Positions 52,819 through 60,776 of a stretch of 64,000 bases of DNA are shown in pieces. The stretch comes from JANRIC01 sp033765345 (GTDB lineage Bacteria > Bacteroidota > Bacteroidia > Cytophagales > Microscillaceae), in assembly GCA_033765345.1 (NCBI GenBank), contig JANRIC010000120.1:6562-70561 (forward strand), in the 5' to 3' direction. Each line of letters opens with the position of its first letter. Position 1 is the stretch's first letter. Both the position numbers and the translations under genes were made by a program. A model generated the notes under the pieces. It was not told the origin of the DNA, made no database searches, and saw only the letters and a list, made by a program, of their open reading frames with translations.

Positions 52819-54507
52819 TTAGTGATCGCCCTGCGACATCATTTCGTTTTCTACCAAATCGACATATCTGCTGTAGGCTTGATAAAGATTTTGATAATGC
52901 GTCCTTAGTGCATCTTCAGGCTGGTAGGTTTTTTCAAAACCCATACCCATATTTTTTTGTGCTTCAAGAACATCCGGGTAGATTCCGGCAAGCGTCGCTG
53001 CAAACATAGCCGCTCCCAAAGCACAGGTTTGCTCCGAACGTACAATCTGAATGGGCATATTCAATACATTGGCCAGGGTTTGCATCACAAAAGGAGATTT
53101 ATTGGCTACACCACCCAGCCCAATGATGCCTTTGATCGGAATCCCTTCTTCCTGAAAACGATCTACGATTTTTTTGGCTCCAAAACAAGTGGCTTCTACT
53201 AAGGCTCTGAATATTCGGGGGGCATCACTACCTAAGTTTAGGTTGAATATAGCCCCTTTGAGTGCTTGATTGGCATCAGGCGTGCGCCGCCCGTTCATCC
53301 AGTCCAATGCCAGTACGGCCGAAGATTGCGGATCGACCTGTGCTGCGGCTTCGGACAATGCCGGAATGATTTGATCTCCGATTTCTTGTTTGAGCCTTGT
53401 TTTGGAGGGAGTATCCAGCCATTCAATCGCATCGATCAGTTCTAAGGGATAAGAAATAACTTGCTTAAACCAGGCATACACATCCCCAAAGGCAGATTGC
53501 CCTGCTTCCAGACCCATCATACCGGGTACAACCGAACCGTCTACCTGACCACAAATTCCTTTGACCAATGTATCTCCAAGTTCGTCTGTAGGAACCATCA
53601 GAATATCACAGGTAGATGTACCCATCACCCTGCTCAAATAATAGGGCTGTATCTCGCCTCCCACAGCTCCCATGTGTGCATCAAAAGCACCAACACCTAC
53701 TAGCACTTCAGTAGAGAGTCCCAGTCTTTCAGCCCATTCGGCCGATAAATTCCCGGCAGGAGTATCCGAAGTGTACGTTTCTCGAAATAATCTGTCTCTG
53801 AGTCCGGCAAGCATGGGGTCTAATTGTATCAGAAAATCCTCGCTCGGGAGTCCTTCAAATTTTTCGTGCCACATAGCTTTGTGCCCTGCCGCACAGCGAC
53901 TTCTTTTCATCTCGTGGATGTCCTGCCCTCCAGTTAATAAAAAAGGAATCCAGTCACAATGCTCTACCCAAGAATAAGCGGCTTGACGGACATCCTCATC
54001 TTCCCGCAATACGTGCAGGAGTTTTGCCCAGAACCATTCCGAAGAATATATCCCACCCACATATTGGGTAAAATCGGTTCCACCCCAATTCCTGGCTACT
54101 TGATTGATCTCGGCGGCTTCTTTGACGGCTGTGTGATCTTTCCAAAGAATAAACATGGCATTTGGGTTTTCAGCAAATTCGGGCAAAAGTGCTAGTGGAT
54201 TCCCCATTTTATCCACCGCAACAGGCGTAGAACCTGTGGTATCAACGGCAATGCCTTTTATTTTTTCGGCGACTTCCGCCGGTGCCTGCGCTAAGGCCGC
54301 CTTGACACTTTGCTCCAGACTCTCCACATAATCCAAGGGATGCTGGCGAAATTGATTCGCCGAAGGGTCGCAAAACTTGCCCCTAGCCCAGCGAGGATAA
54401 TAAAAAACTGCCGATGCAATTTCCTCTCCCTGAGCTGTACCTATGATCACCGAACGTACCGAGTCGGTTCCAAAGTCAATTCCGATTACATAAGATTCCT
54501 GAGTCAT
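52819..54507 (-). CDS. araB: Ribulokinase AraB
   Basis: A 562-residue FGGY-family kinase phosphorylating L-ribulose. The ATPase phosphate-1 motif GIDFGTDSVRSVIIG is at the start, the substrate Asp is in VGVGAFDAHMGAVGG, and the C-terminal phosphate-2 motif is KGIIGLGGVANKSP. It is the first gene of the ara operon, transcribed divergently from the NUDIX regulator across two palindromes. Confidence 0.94.
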   Translation of the reverse strand: MTQESYVIGIDFGTDSVRSVIIGTAQGEEIASAVFYYPRWARGKFCDPSANQFRQHPLDYVESLEQSVKAALAQAPAEVAEKIKGIAVDTTGSTPVAVDKMGNPLALLPEFAENPNAMFILWKDHTAVKEAAEINQVARNWGGTDFTQYVGGIYSSEWFWAKLLHVLREDEDVRQAAYSWVEHCDWIPFLLTGGQDIHEMKRSRCAAGHKAMWHEKFEGLPSEDFLIQLDPMLAGLRDRLFRETYTSDTPAGNLSAEWAERLGLSTEVLVGVGAFDAHMGAVGGEIQPYYLSRVMGTSTCDILMVPTDELGDTLVKGICGQVDGSVVPGMMGLEAGQSAFGDVYAWFKQVISYPLELIDAIEWLDTPSKTRLKQEIGDQIIPALSEAAAQVDPQSSAVLALDWMNGRRTPDANQALKGAIFNLNLGSDAPRIFRALVEATCFGAKKIVDRFQEEGIPIKGIIGLGGVANKSPFVMQTLANVLNMPIQIVRSEQTCALGAAMFAATLAGIYPDVLEAQKNMGMGFEKTYQPEDALRTHYQNLYQAYSRYVDLVENEMMSQGDH

Positions 54508-54547
54508 ACAATTGTTTTATTCGGATTTGGAGTTTGTAATGATAGCC

Positions 54548-54572
54548 AATAAACGTCATAATGACATTTATT
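54548..54572. promoter_or_regulatory. Putative AraR operator, site 1
   Basis: Palindrome centred on AAACGTCATAATGACATTTA, 41 bp before the araB start. It shares the pattern ATAAACGTCA-N3-TxACATTTAT with site 2. Confidence 0.65.
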
Positions 54573-54637
54573 TTCTAATTGTTGCTAAATTACTATAAAT
54601 TATTTTGAAAGTTAAAAATTAATTCTAAAATTGTGAC

Positions 54638-54660
54638 ATAAACGTCAATATAACATTTAT
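54638..54660. promoter_or_regulatory. Putative AraR operator, site 2
   Basis: ATAAACGTCA followed by ATA and TAACATTTAT, a second copy of the site 1 palindrome. The two sites stand 90 bp apart in the same orientation in the 286-bp araB-regulator gap, which otherwise holds no gene. Confidence 0.65.
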
Positions 54661-54793
54661 AATTTATTTTCAGCGTAGAACTATTTATCCAAAATATACT
54701 CAGCGTCTCATTCTGGAAAAAAAGTAAAAAAGTCAGCGCGACTTTGGCTTCTTATTCGTTGACGGTGATTCGGATTAAAACATAACATATCTG

Positions 54794-55492
54794 GTGAATA
54801 ACTCTCCTAATCTCTATGAGCCTTGCCCAAAGCATTATGTGGCTTTGGATAATATCATTTTTGGTTTTGATGAAAAAGAACTGAAAATTTTATTGATAAA
54901 AAGAAGTTTTGAACCTGAAAAGGGCAATTGGTCACTGATGGGCGGTTTTCTTAAAGACGAAGAAGGGGTAGATGAAGCCGCTACTCGGGTGCTTTATGAA
55001 CTCACCGGATTAAGAAATGTATTTGTAGAGCAACTGCATACATACGGGGCGATACATCGTGACCCGGTGGCACGTACAGTTTCTGTGGCCTATTATGCCC
55101 TCATCCGGGTCAATGATTATGATACCGAGTTGGGGAAAAAATATGGGGCTAGGTGGTTTCCGATACACAACTATCCCTCTTTGATTTTTGATCACCCGCA
55201 AATGGTACAGGATGCACTGGATAGATTACGCAGCAAAACCCGCACACAACCCATTGGTTTTGAGCTTCTCCCTGAAAAATTTACCATCCCCCAACTCAGA
55301 CACCTGTACGAAGCCATCCACAATCAAGTGTACGATCCGCGCAATTTCAGCCGCAAACTTAACAGCATGAAACTCCTCATTCAACTCCACGAAAAAGACA
55401 AAGAAAACTCAAAAAAAGGAGCTTATTTGTACAAATTTGATCCCAACCGCTATAAAATGCTGCTTTCCCAAGGTTTTAGTTTTGAGCTCTGA
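54794..55492 (+). CDS. NUDIX/winged-helix arabinose regulator (AraR-like)
   Basis: A 232-residue NrtR-family regulator: NUDIX-like domain (IIFGFDEKELKILLIKRSFE, WSLMGGFLKDEEGVDEAATR, box degenerate) and a C-terminal winged helix (FTIPQLRHLYEAIHNQVYDP, NFSRKL). The divergent position next to araBDA and the paired palindromes suggest that it represses the operon and is released by an arabinose metabolite, as described for AraR of Bacteroides. The start is GTG at 54794. Confidence 0.85.
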   Translation: MNNSPNLYEPCPKHYVALDNIIFGFDEKELKILLIKRSFEPEKGNWSLMGGFLKDEEGVDEAATRVLYELTGLRNVFVEQLHTYGAIHRDPVARTVSVAYYALIRVNDYDTELGKKYGARWFPIHNYPSLIFDHPQMVQDALDRLRSKTRTQPIGFELLPEKFTIPQLRHLYEAIHNQVYDPRNFSRKLNSMKLLIQLHEKDKENSKKGAYLYKFDPNRYKMLLSQGFSFEL

Positions 55493-55537
55493 GGATTTGA
55501 CCCATGGTGCTTTGATTTCTATGGTTTGTACAAGTAA

Positions 55538-55597
55538 CCAGCACGGCTCGTGCTGGCAAAACTTTGGCGAGCCGCCAAAGGTACAAAGACCTTTGTA
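55538..55597. repeat. Three consecutive small hairpins ahead of VP3
   Basis: CCAGCACG-GCT-CGTGCTGG (55538-55556), CTTTGGCG-AGC-CGCCAAAG (55562-55580) and TACAAAG-AC-CTTTGTA (55582-55597) follow one another between araR and VP3. The first may end araR transcription; the GGCGAGCCGCC core resembles the REP-like palindromes at 17-24 kb. Confidence 0.75.
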
Positions 55598-55639
55598 ATA
55601 CTTCTACAAAACCCTTATTTTTGCTCAAACACTAAGCTT

Positions 55640-56554
55640 ATGAAATGGATTCCTTATGTATTATTCCTGCTCTGCACTGCCCCGACTTGGGCACAAAAAC
55701 CCGATAACTTTATCCGAATACCCGGTGGGGCTTATCCTTTTCAGTTGGAAGATGATACGACGGTTACTTGGGTCCAACTGGCTGATTTTTATATCAGCCC
55801 TACCGAGGTGAGTTATGCACAGATGGCAGCCTACGCCATGGATCATGGCATAAACCCCGAAACCTTTCATTATACAGCCTGGGGTGAGCCTGTGGCCGAT
55901 CGGGTGGCGATCCATGTCAATTGGTTTGATGCCATCCGCTATGCCAATTGGCTCTCCGAGCAGCAAGGCTATAGCCCGGCCTACCATATCTATAGCCGCC
56001 TAAGGGCTGAGGACGGTACGGACTCCTGGCTTGAGTTAAGCAGCTCTGATACCGCTTACTGGGCTAATGAGACTAGTGAAGACCCTACACCGCTGTACTG
56101 GGATTCGCTCTCTTGGGATAGAAGCTCCAAAGGCTACCGACTCCCTACCGAAGTAGAGTGGGAGTATGCCGCAAGCAGCTATACCAAGCTGGGGCGTGTG
56201 CAGGTTTATGCAGGAACGGAAAGCGAATACTCACTCGATGACTTTGCTTGGTATTCGGGCAACAAAGCCCATGCCATCGCCTCCCGCAGCCCCAATGCAC
56301 TGAAGCTCTACGATATGAGTGGCAATGCCTGGGAGTGGTGCTTTGATGTATATGCCTCAAACCCAGCCGCATCTTGGCAGTCTTTGGAAAACCCAAGCTA
56401 TGAGAACTACGAAAGTCTTCGTACTTCGTATCGTTGCCTGCGCGGGGGTGGTTGGTTCAACCTCTTCAACTACTGCCAGGTGCGGAACCGCAACTACAAC
56501 CATCCGGGGATCCGCTACATTAACGACGGGTTTCGTTTAGTCAGGACTCTTTAA
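55640..56554 (+). CDS. DGR target VP3: exported FGE-sulfatase (C-type-lectin-fold) protein
   Basis: A 304-residue protein with a signal peptide (WIPYVLFLLCTAPTWA, cut before QKPDN), unlike VP1 and VP2. The FGE-sulfatase scaffold is clear (IRIPGGAYPF, DFYISPTEVSYAQMAAY, LPTEVEWEYAASS, LYDMSGNAWEWCFDVY). The last ~40 residues come from VR3: YRCLRGGGW, the diversified part with CQVRNRNYNHP, then GFRLVRTL. The ATG at 55640 was chosen as the one giving a normal signal peptide. It is the target nearest the RT and is probably the resident cognate of this DGR. It would display the variable surface outside the cytoplasmic membrane. Confidence 0.93.
   Translation: MKWIPYVLFLLCTAPTWAQKPDNFIRIPGGAYPFQLEDDTTVTWVQLADFYISPTEVSYAQMAAYAMDHGINPETFHYTAWGEPVADRVAIHVNWFDAIRYANWLSEQQGYSPAYHIYSRLRAEDGTDSWLELSSSDTAYWANETSEDPTPLYWDSLSWDRSSKGYRLPTEVEWEYAASSYTKLGRVQVYAGTESEYSLDDFAWYSGNKAHAIASRSPNALKLYDMSGNAWEWCFDVYASNPAASWQSLENPSYENYESLRTSYRCLRGGGWFNLFNYCQVRNRNYNHPGIRYINDGFRLVRTL
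56429..56543 (+). repeat. Variable repeat VR3 of the DGR
   Basis: A 115-bp segment colinear with the template, with 16 changes at template adenines (to G, T or C), one T-to-G change (GGT to GGG near the 3' end) and the same GCC-to-GTC border difference as VR2. Confidence 0.97.
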
Positions 56555-56587
56555 ACTTTGGGTTTTTTACCTTTTTACCCTTTGGAT

Positions 56588-56613
56588 ACGGCGAAGCCGT
56601 CAAAATTTTTTTT
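56588..56613 (+). terminator. Intrinsic terminator after VP3
   Basis: ACGGC-GAA-GCCGT followed by CAAAA and eight T, 33 bp past the VP3 stop. Differs in sequence from the VP1/VP2 terminators but has the same position relative to the VR. Confidence 0.7.
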
Positions 56614-56623
56614 GAAAAAAGGG

Positions 56624-56968
56624 CTATTTCAGGCTTTTGATCCAGCCTCCGAGCATTGCCCCAATTTCATTGATCATCCTACTGATGTGTTCGTACCGGC
56701 TGTGGTCTAAAAGCTGTAGGTCGTGGCAGAGCCTAATCAGGAAACGAAGCTGCTCCAGACTGAGGTTAATCTGCCGGAGTAGGGCTTGTTTTTCGGAGCT
56801 GGGTGCATAATATGCCTCGATGAGCTTTTCCTGGTTATCCAACACCCGGCTTTGGATCCTATCGGCAAGCAGGAATTTATGGCTTTTAGGGAAGCGATTC
56901 AAAATAGGTATTAAGTAGCGCAGAAAGTCATAGTTTTTCTGTATAATTGGTGTATCGTTCAGAGACAT
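56624..56968 (-). CDS. avd: DGR accessory variability determinant (Avd-like four-helix protein)
   Basis: A 114-residue, all-helical protein with the marks of bacterial Avd/S23-like four-helix bundle proteins: PIIQKNYDFLRYLIPILNRF, PKSHKF, ADRIQSRVLD, IEAYYA, LEQLRFLIRLCHDL, and a GGWIKSLK end. Avd forms a pentamer that binds the RT and template RNA and is needed for cDNA priming in the Bordetella phage system. It is on the minus strand, back to back with the RT with only 2 bp between start codons, an unusual layout, since most DGRs carry avd codirectionally. Confidence 0.85.
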   Translation of the reverse strand: MSLNDTPIIQKNYDFLRYLIPILNRFPKSHKFLLADRIQSRVLDNQEKLIEAYYAPSSEKQALLRQINLSLEQLRFLIRLCHDLQLLDHSRYEHISRMINEIGAMLGGWIKSLK

Positions 56969-56970
56969 AG

Positions 56971-58059
56971 ATGAAAAGTTTTAAGCATTTATATCCGCAA
57001 ATTTACGCATTCGAGAACTTATGGCGGGCAGCAAAACAAGCCCAAAAAGGCAAAAGATATCAGGCCAATGTGCTGGATTTTAACCTGCACCTGGAGCAAA
57101 ACCTGTTTGAGCTACAGCATCAATTACAATCACAGACATACCAGCCCGGCACGTATACTACCTTTTACATCTATGAACCCAAAAAAAGGATGATCAGCGC
57201 AGCCCCTTATCGGGATAGAGTAGTGCATCATGCGCTTTGCAATGTAATTGCTCCGATTTTTGAACGAAGCTTTATTTTTGACAGTTATGCCAATCGCAAG
57301 GGCAAAGGTACACATAAAGCCATTTTACGCTACCAAGCATACACACGCAACTATCGATACGTACTCCGATGCGACATTGCCCGCTTTTTTCCCAGTATTG
57401 ACCATCAGATTTTGAAAGCGTTGTTGTTTCGTAAGATCGTTTGCGAGCCTACACAAAGGCTTATCAGCCGAATTATTGATAATAGTAATCTGCAAGAACA
57501 AACAGGCTTTTATTTTCCGGGGGATGACCTTTTTACTCCTGGCACAAGGCGCAAAGGACTGCCGATCGGTAATCTGACCAGTCAATTTTGGGCAAATGTA
57601 TACATGAATCCCTTGGATCATTTTATCAAAGACGATCTAGGGCTTCCATACTTAAGGTATGTAGATGATTTTGTGGTATTTGGCCAAGACAAAGCACAAC
57701 TCCAGGAGCTCAAAAACCGGATACGCCTGTTCTTGTATGCTTACAGGCTACATCTACACCCTAGCAAAAGTCGGGTACATCAAACCTGGGAGGGCTTGCT
57801 TTTTCTGGGGCATCGGGTGTTTTCAAGGTATAGATTGCTCCACAAAGAAAATTTAAGAAGATTCAGAAAAAGACTCAAACATCGCATAAGCGATCTTCAA
57901 AAAGGAAAAATCACCCCGGCTTTTTTTCAAAATAGTATACAAAGTTGGTTGGCACACGCTGCTTTTTCAAATACTTATCGGCTCAGACAAAAAATTTTGA
58001 CTACATTGGCTTCCCAAGGGCTTTATGGGTCAAACGAATCGTTGCCTGCGCGGGGGTAG
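56971..58059 (+). CDS. DGR reverse transcriptase
   Basis: A 362-residue retron/DGR-type RT. Motif A has CDIARFFPSIDH (Asp ~135), the DGR-specific motif 4 reads GLPIGNLTSQ (about 196-205) in place of the QGxxxSP of other RTs, and the catalytic YVDD lies at ~230-233, followed by LHPSKSRVHQT and the FLGHRVF motif. It copies the template RNA with infidelity at adenines and feeds retrohoming into the VRs. The stop (TAG at 58057-58059) lies inside the template repeat, so the last eight codons are template sequence. There is no separate thumb or endonuclease domain. Confidence 0.96.
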   Translation: MKSFKHLYPQIYAFENLWRAAKQAQKGKRYQANVLDFNLHLEQNLFELQHQLQSQTYQPGTYTTFYIYEPKKRMISAAPYRDRVVHHALCNVIAPIFERSFIFDSYANRKGKGTHKAILRYQAYTRNYRYVLRCDIARFFPSIDHQILKALLFRKIVCEPTQRLISRIIDNSNLQEQTGFYFPGDDLFTPGTRRKGLPIGNLTSQFWANVYMNPLDHFIKDDLGLPYLRYVDDFVVFGQDKAQLQELKNRIRLFLYAYRLHLHPSKSRVHQTWEGLLFLGHRVFSRYRLLHKENLRRFRKRLKHRISDLQKGKITPAFFQNSIQSWLAHAAFSNTYRLRQKILTTLASQGLYGSNESLPARG

Positions 58060-58151
58060 TTGGAACAACAACAACAACAACTGCCAGGTGCGGAACCGCA
58101 ACAACAACAATCCGAGGAACCGCAACAATAACAACGGTTTTCGTTTAGCCA
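58037..58151 (+). repeat. DGR template repeat (TR)
   Basis: A 115-bp template sharing all non-adenine positions with VR2 up to its 3' border, and nearly all with VR1 and VR3. Read in the VR frame it encodes RCLRGGSW, six Asn, CQVRNR, four Asn, PRNR, four Asn, GFRLA. Its adenines are concentrated in 17 AAY codons, which cannot mutate to a stop by changes at the adenines. The 5' end overlaps the RT gene; the 3' end GGTTTTCGTTTAG is the region shared with the VRs just before their stop and probably contains the initiation-of-homing sequence. Confidence 0.97.
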
Positions 58152-58258
58152 AGTCTCTCAGGGTCAGAGTTTCTGCATCTACGGATTCGGAAAGTGTACT
58201 TCGAGAGTCCACCATAGTGCCCTGTGTTTGCCTTATTGTGCAAACCAAACAGATCAAC

Positions 58259-58305
58259 AATCCGGCTTGGTAAGTAGGACACGAACATGAAGCCGGATTT
58301 TTTTT
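58259..58305 (+). terminator. Intrinsic terminator after the TR
   Basis: AATCCGGCTT and AAGCCGGATT form a 10-bp stem followed by eight T. It would end the RT-TR transcript ~110 bp past the TR. Confidence 0.8.
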
Positions 58306-58317
58306 GTAGTAAGATCA

Positions 58318-59103
58318 CTACTCCCTTTTACTATCTGTATACTTTTTTGTAGAATAGTATTTATCTCTGATGCTTTGAATCACACTTGTTCCGAGCTTTT
58401 GCTCCATTGCACTGAGTACGTGGGCGCGTGCCTGGGTTTTGTTGGGGAGCTTTTGTGCCTCTCGGAGTGCCTGGTCAAAGAGCTTTCCGTTTTGCTCGAA
58501 AATCAGGACGACTGTTCCCTCACGCATTTGAAATACTCGCAGGCTTTCCAAGTTTGGCCATGCCTTTACGGGCTTTTGGTGCAATTCTAAAAATGCGATT
58601 TCAGCCATCAAGGGCGGCAACTGCGCTTTGATTTGGGGGTTTTTGCTGAAGCTCGCAGTGACGAGGTGGCCGAAGGCAGTTTGGGGGCGTACCTTATCCA
58701 GTTCGGCACGGGCAGAGGCGATTTCACGGCGTGCGATTTCGGCAATGGCAGAATCGGCTTTTAGTAGGGCTAATTCAGTTTCTTTTTGAGCATTTTCGGC
58801 TTTTTGTAAGGCTATTTCAGTTTCTTTCTGAGCATTTTCGGCTTTTATTTTAGCCTTTTGTGCATCGATTTTTAGTTGATTGATGCGATTGAATACCTCA
58901 ATGATTTTTTGCTGGGATTCATCGGCTTGGTCGGGGCAGTGGAGCATAGCGGCACTGAAGGCATTGATGGCCTCCTCGAAGCGTTCGGCTTTGACGGCGG
59001 CATTGCCTTTGTCCATGTATTTTTGGTAGAGGGGGCAGGGAGTTTGTGCCAAACAAAAAGCGGGTACTAAGAGCCAAAAAACGAAGGTGTAGAGGTTTTT
59101 CAT
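58318..59103 (-). CDS. Exported TPR/coiled-coil protein, last gene of the CHAT-SIR2-STAND operon
   Basis: A 261-residue protein with a signal peptide (LYTFVFWLLVPAFCLAQ). A TPR-like pair (YQKYMDKGNAAVKAERFEEA, AFSAAMLHCPDQ) is followed by a repetitive coiled coil with the unit KAENAQKETE occurring twice (about residues 85-120), then a mixed C-terminal region. Its start overlaps the STAND stop by 4 bp, so they are cotranslated. Such periplasmic coiled-coil proteins accompany conflict-type operons in Bacteroidota; the role is unknown. Confidence 0.75.
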   Translation of the reverse strand: MKNLYTFVFWLLVPAFCLAQTPCPLYQKYMDKGNAAVKAERFEEAINAFSAAMLHCPDQADESQQKIIEVFNRINQLKIDAQKAKIKAENAQKETEIALQKAENAQKETELALLKADSAIAEIARREIASARAELDKVRPQTAFGHLVTASFSKNPQIKAQLPPLMAEIAFLELHQKPVKAWPNLESLRVFQMREGTVVLIFEQNGKLFDQALREAQKLPNKTQARAHVLSAMEQKLGTSVIQSIRDKYYSTKKYTDSKRE

Positions 59104-60776
59104 TTTGTATCTTGATTCAGTCTTTGGATAAGTTTTTTTAATGAATCTATATTTTTACGAAGGCTGTCCATCTTTTGGGTTTCCAGGTCGGCCAAGTCTA
59201 GAGCATCAAATCGCTCAAAGGATGCTTTATTTCTTTGGGCAATGGCGATTTCGCTTTCTTGTCTTTTGATCTCTGCTTCGTAAGCGATTTTGAGGTTTTT
59301 GGCAGATTCTTTCGCGCTATTTTCAGCCATTTTTTGGGCATTTTTAGCGTTTTCCTGGGCTTTTTTGGCTCTATTTCTTTCAAAGGAAGCCCAGATGATT
59401 CCTGCGGCGGCGACCACAAGGGCTAGAACAGCCAAAACCAGCAAGGAGCGGGTGGTGCGGAGTTGTTTTTGTACTTTTTCTTTTTCTTTTTTCTCCAATT
59501 CCGCCTGTTCTTTCAGCCTTTTTTCTTCTTCCAGGCGGTCTTTCTCGGCTTTTTCTTGGGCTTCTTTGGCTTCACGGATTTGCCTGGCTTGCTCGATGGG
59601 AGCGATGAGGGTATCGTGCGCCAGCTCCAGGCTGATGCCACCTACGGAGTTGCGCTCACGGCGCAGCAGGTGTCGGTTTACGAGTATTTCTAAGATTACT
59701 TCGGGGACGTACTTTTTGCAGACCAGTTCGTCTACGGAGAGTCGCCTTTGCTCTTGTACCAATTGATTTTCAATGAATTTGCGGGCATTCAGTCGCTCAG
59801 ATTTGGGGACAAAAGCCAAAGTATCGTAATAATAATCCAGAAAAATATCCTCAAATTCGGGAATATCCTTGACTTCAACACGGGCTAGCCCGAGGGTTTC
59901 TACTCGATTGCAGAGGATTTGCAATTGGGTACTCTCTATGGGCTGGGTATTTTGTTTGCTGAGATAATCCAGGATTTTGCGGATGGCTTCGGGGCTGTAT
60001 TCAAAGCTTGCCGAAGTAAAAATGCCCTCTTTTGCGGCAGGCTCTAGAATAGCCTCCTGCGCCTGGGTGGTGCTGAGGGGTTCGAGGGCATAGCGGTATT
60101 GGGTGGTATTGGGCAGGTAGTCGGTGATTTGGTTGAGTTGGCTGTACCTGTCTTCTCGGATAGACATAAGCACTTTTACAGGGATTTTATCTTCCAGCAG
60201 GTCGAGTTCTGCTTCGCTGAGTAGCTTGGGGCTACTGAGGCTTTGGTCTTCGTAGTTTTTCCAGACTTCTTCGGGAGCATCTTTGTAGATCAGGTCGGCG
60301 ACTTGTTTTTTGAACTGAAAAATATCCCCTTGAGGATAGGTAAAAAGTTCCTCGAATTGATCAAAAATCAAGAGGAAGCTTGTACCCGGCATGGTCAGAC
60401 TGAGGGATTTCAGGTGGTACCAGAGTGTGCTTTTGTCTGGGGTGATTTTGTCTAACCAAGCCGGAGACTTGGCAGGGGGCAGTTTTTGGATGATGGTCTG
60501 CACGGGGCTGGAAGAAACATCGGCTGTATAGGCTCCCAAGCGCATAAAAAGCGGCAAAATCTGGGTTTTTTGCTGCAATACAGGCACAAGCCCTGCATTG
60601 ATCAGGGAGCTTTTGCCCAGGCCGGATTTGGCATACAAAAGCGTGATGTTTTCACGGATCACAAGGTTGTAGAGCCTTTGAATGTCTCCTTCGCGCCCGA
60701 AAAAGATGTCTGCCTGTTCGGTGCTGAAAGGCACTACGCCAGGGTATCGGGTTTGATGTGTGCTGGTGTCTGCCAT
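59100..60776 (-). CDS. STAND-type NTPase with membrane helix and coiled coil
   Basis: A 558-residue protein. The N-terminal nSTAND1-like ATPase starts with GVVPFSTEQADIFFGREGD, has a P-loop YAKSGLGKSS (residues 48-57), Walker B LLIFDQFEELF (Asp 139), and continues through winged-helix-like segments to about residue 400. A Lys/Glu coiled coil leads to one membrane helix (about 443-465, LLVLAVLALVVAAAGIIW) and a second coiled coil. STAND ATPases oligomerise on ligand sensing and drive effectors. Its ATG overlaps the SIR2-like stop by one base (TAATG). Confidence 0.87.
   Translation of the reverse strand: MADTSTHQTRYPGVVPFSTEQADIFFGREGDIQRLYNLVIRENITLLYAKSGLGKSSLINAGLVPVLQQKTQILPLFMRLGAYTADVSSSPVQTIIQKLPPAKSPAWLDKITPDKSTLWYHLKSLSLTMPGTSFLLIFDQFEELFTYPQGDIFQFKKQVADLIYKDAPEEVWKNYEDQSLSSPKLLSEAELDLLEDKIPVKVLMSIREDRYSQLNQITDYLPNTTQYRYALEPLSTTQAQEAILEPAAKEGIFTSASFEYSPEAIRKILDYLSKQNTQPIESTQLQILCNRVETLGLARVEVKDIPEFEDIFLDYYYDTLAFVPKSERLNARKFIENQLVQEQRRLSVDELVCKKYVPEVILEILVNRHLLRRERNSVGGISLELAHDTLIAPIEQARQIREAKEAQEKAEKDRLEEEKRLKEQAELEKKEKEKVQKQLRTTRSLLVLAVLALVVAAAGIIWASFERNRAKKAQENAKNAQKMAENSAKESAKNLKIAYEAEIKRQESEIAIAQRNKASFERFDALDLADLETQKMDSLRKNIDSLKKLIQRLNQDTK

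Noticed and set aside
55550..55639. Longer N-terminus for VP3
   Set aside because: It would run through the hairpins at 55538-55597 and mask a good signal peptide starting at 55640.
58025..58273. An 82-codon open frame through the template repeat with poly-Asn runs
   Set aside because: It is the TR read in VR frame; it has no ribosome site or scaffold domain and is explained as noncoding template.
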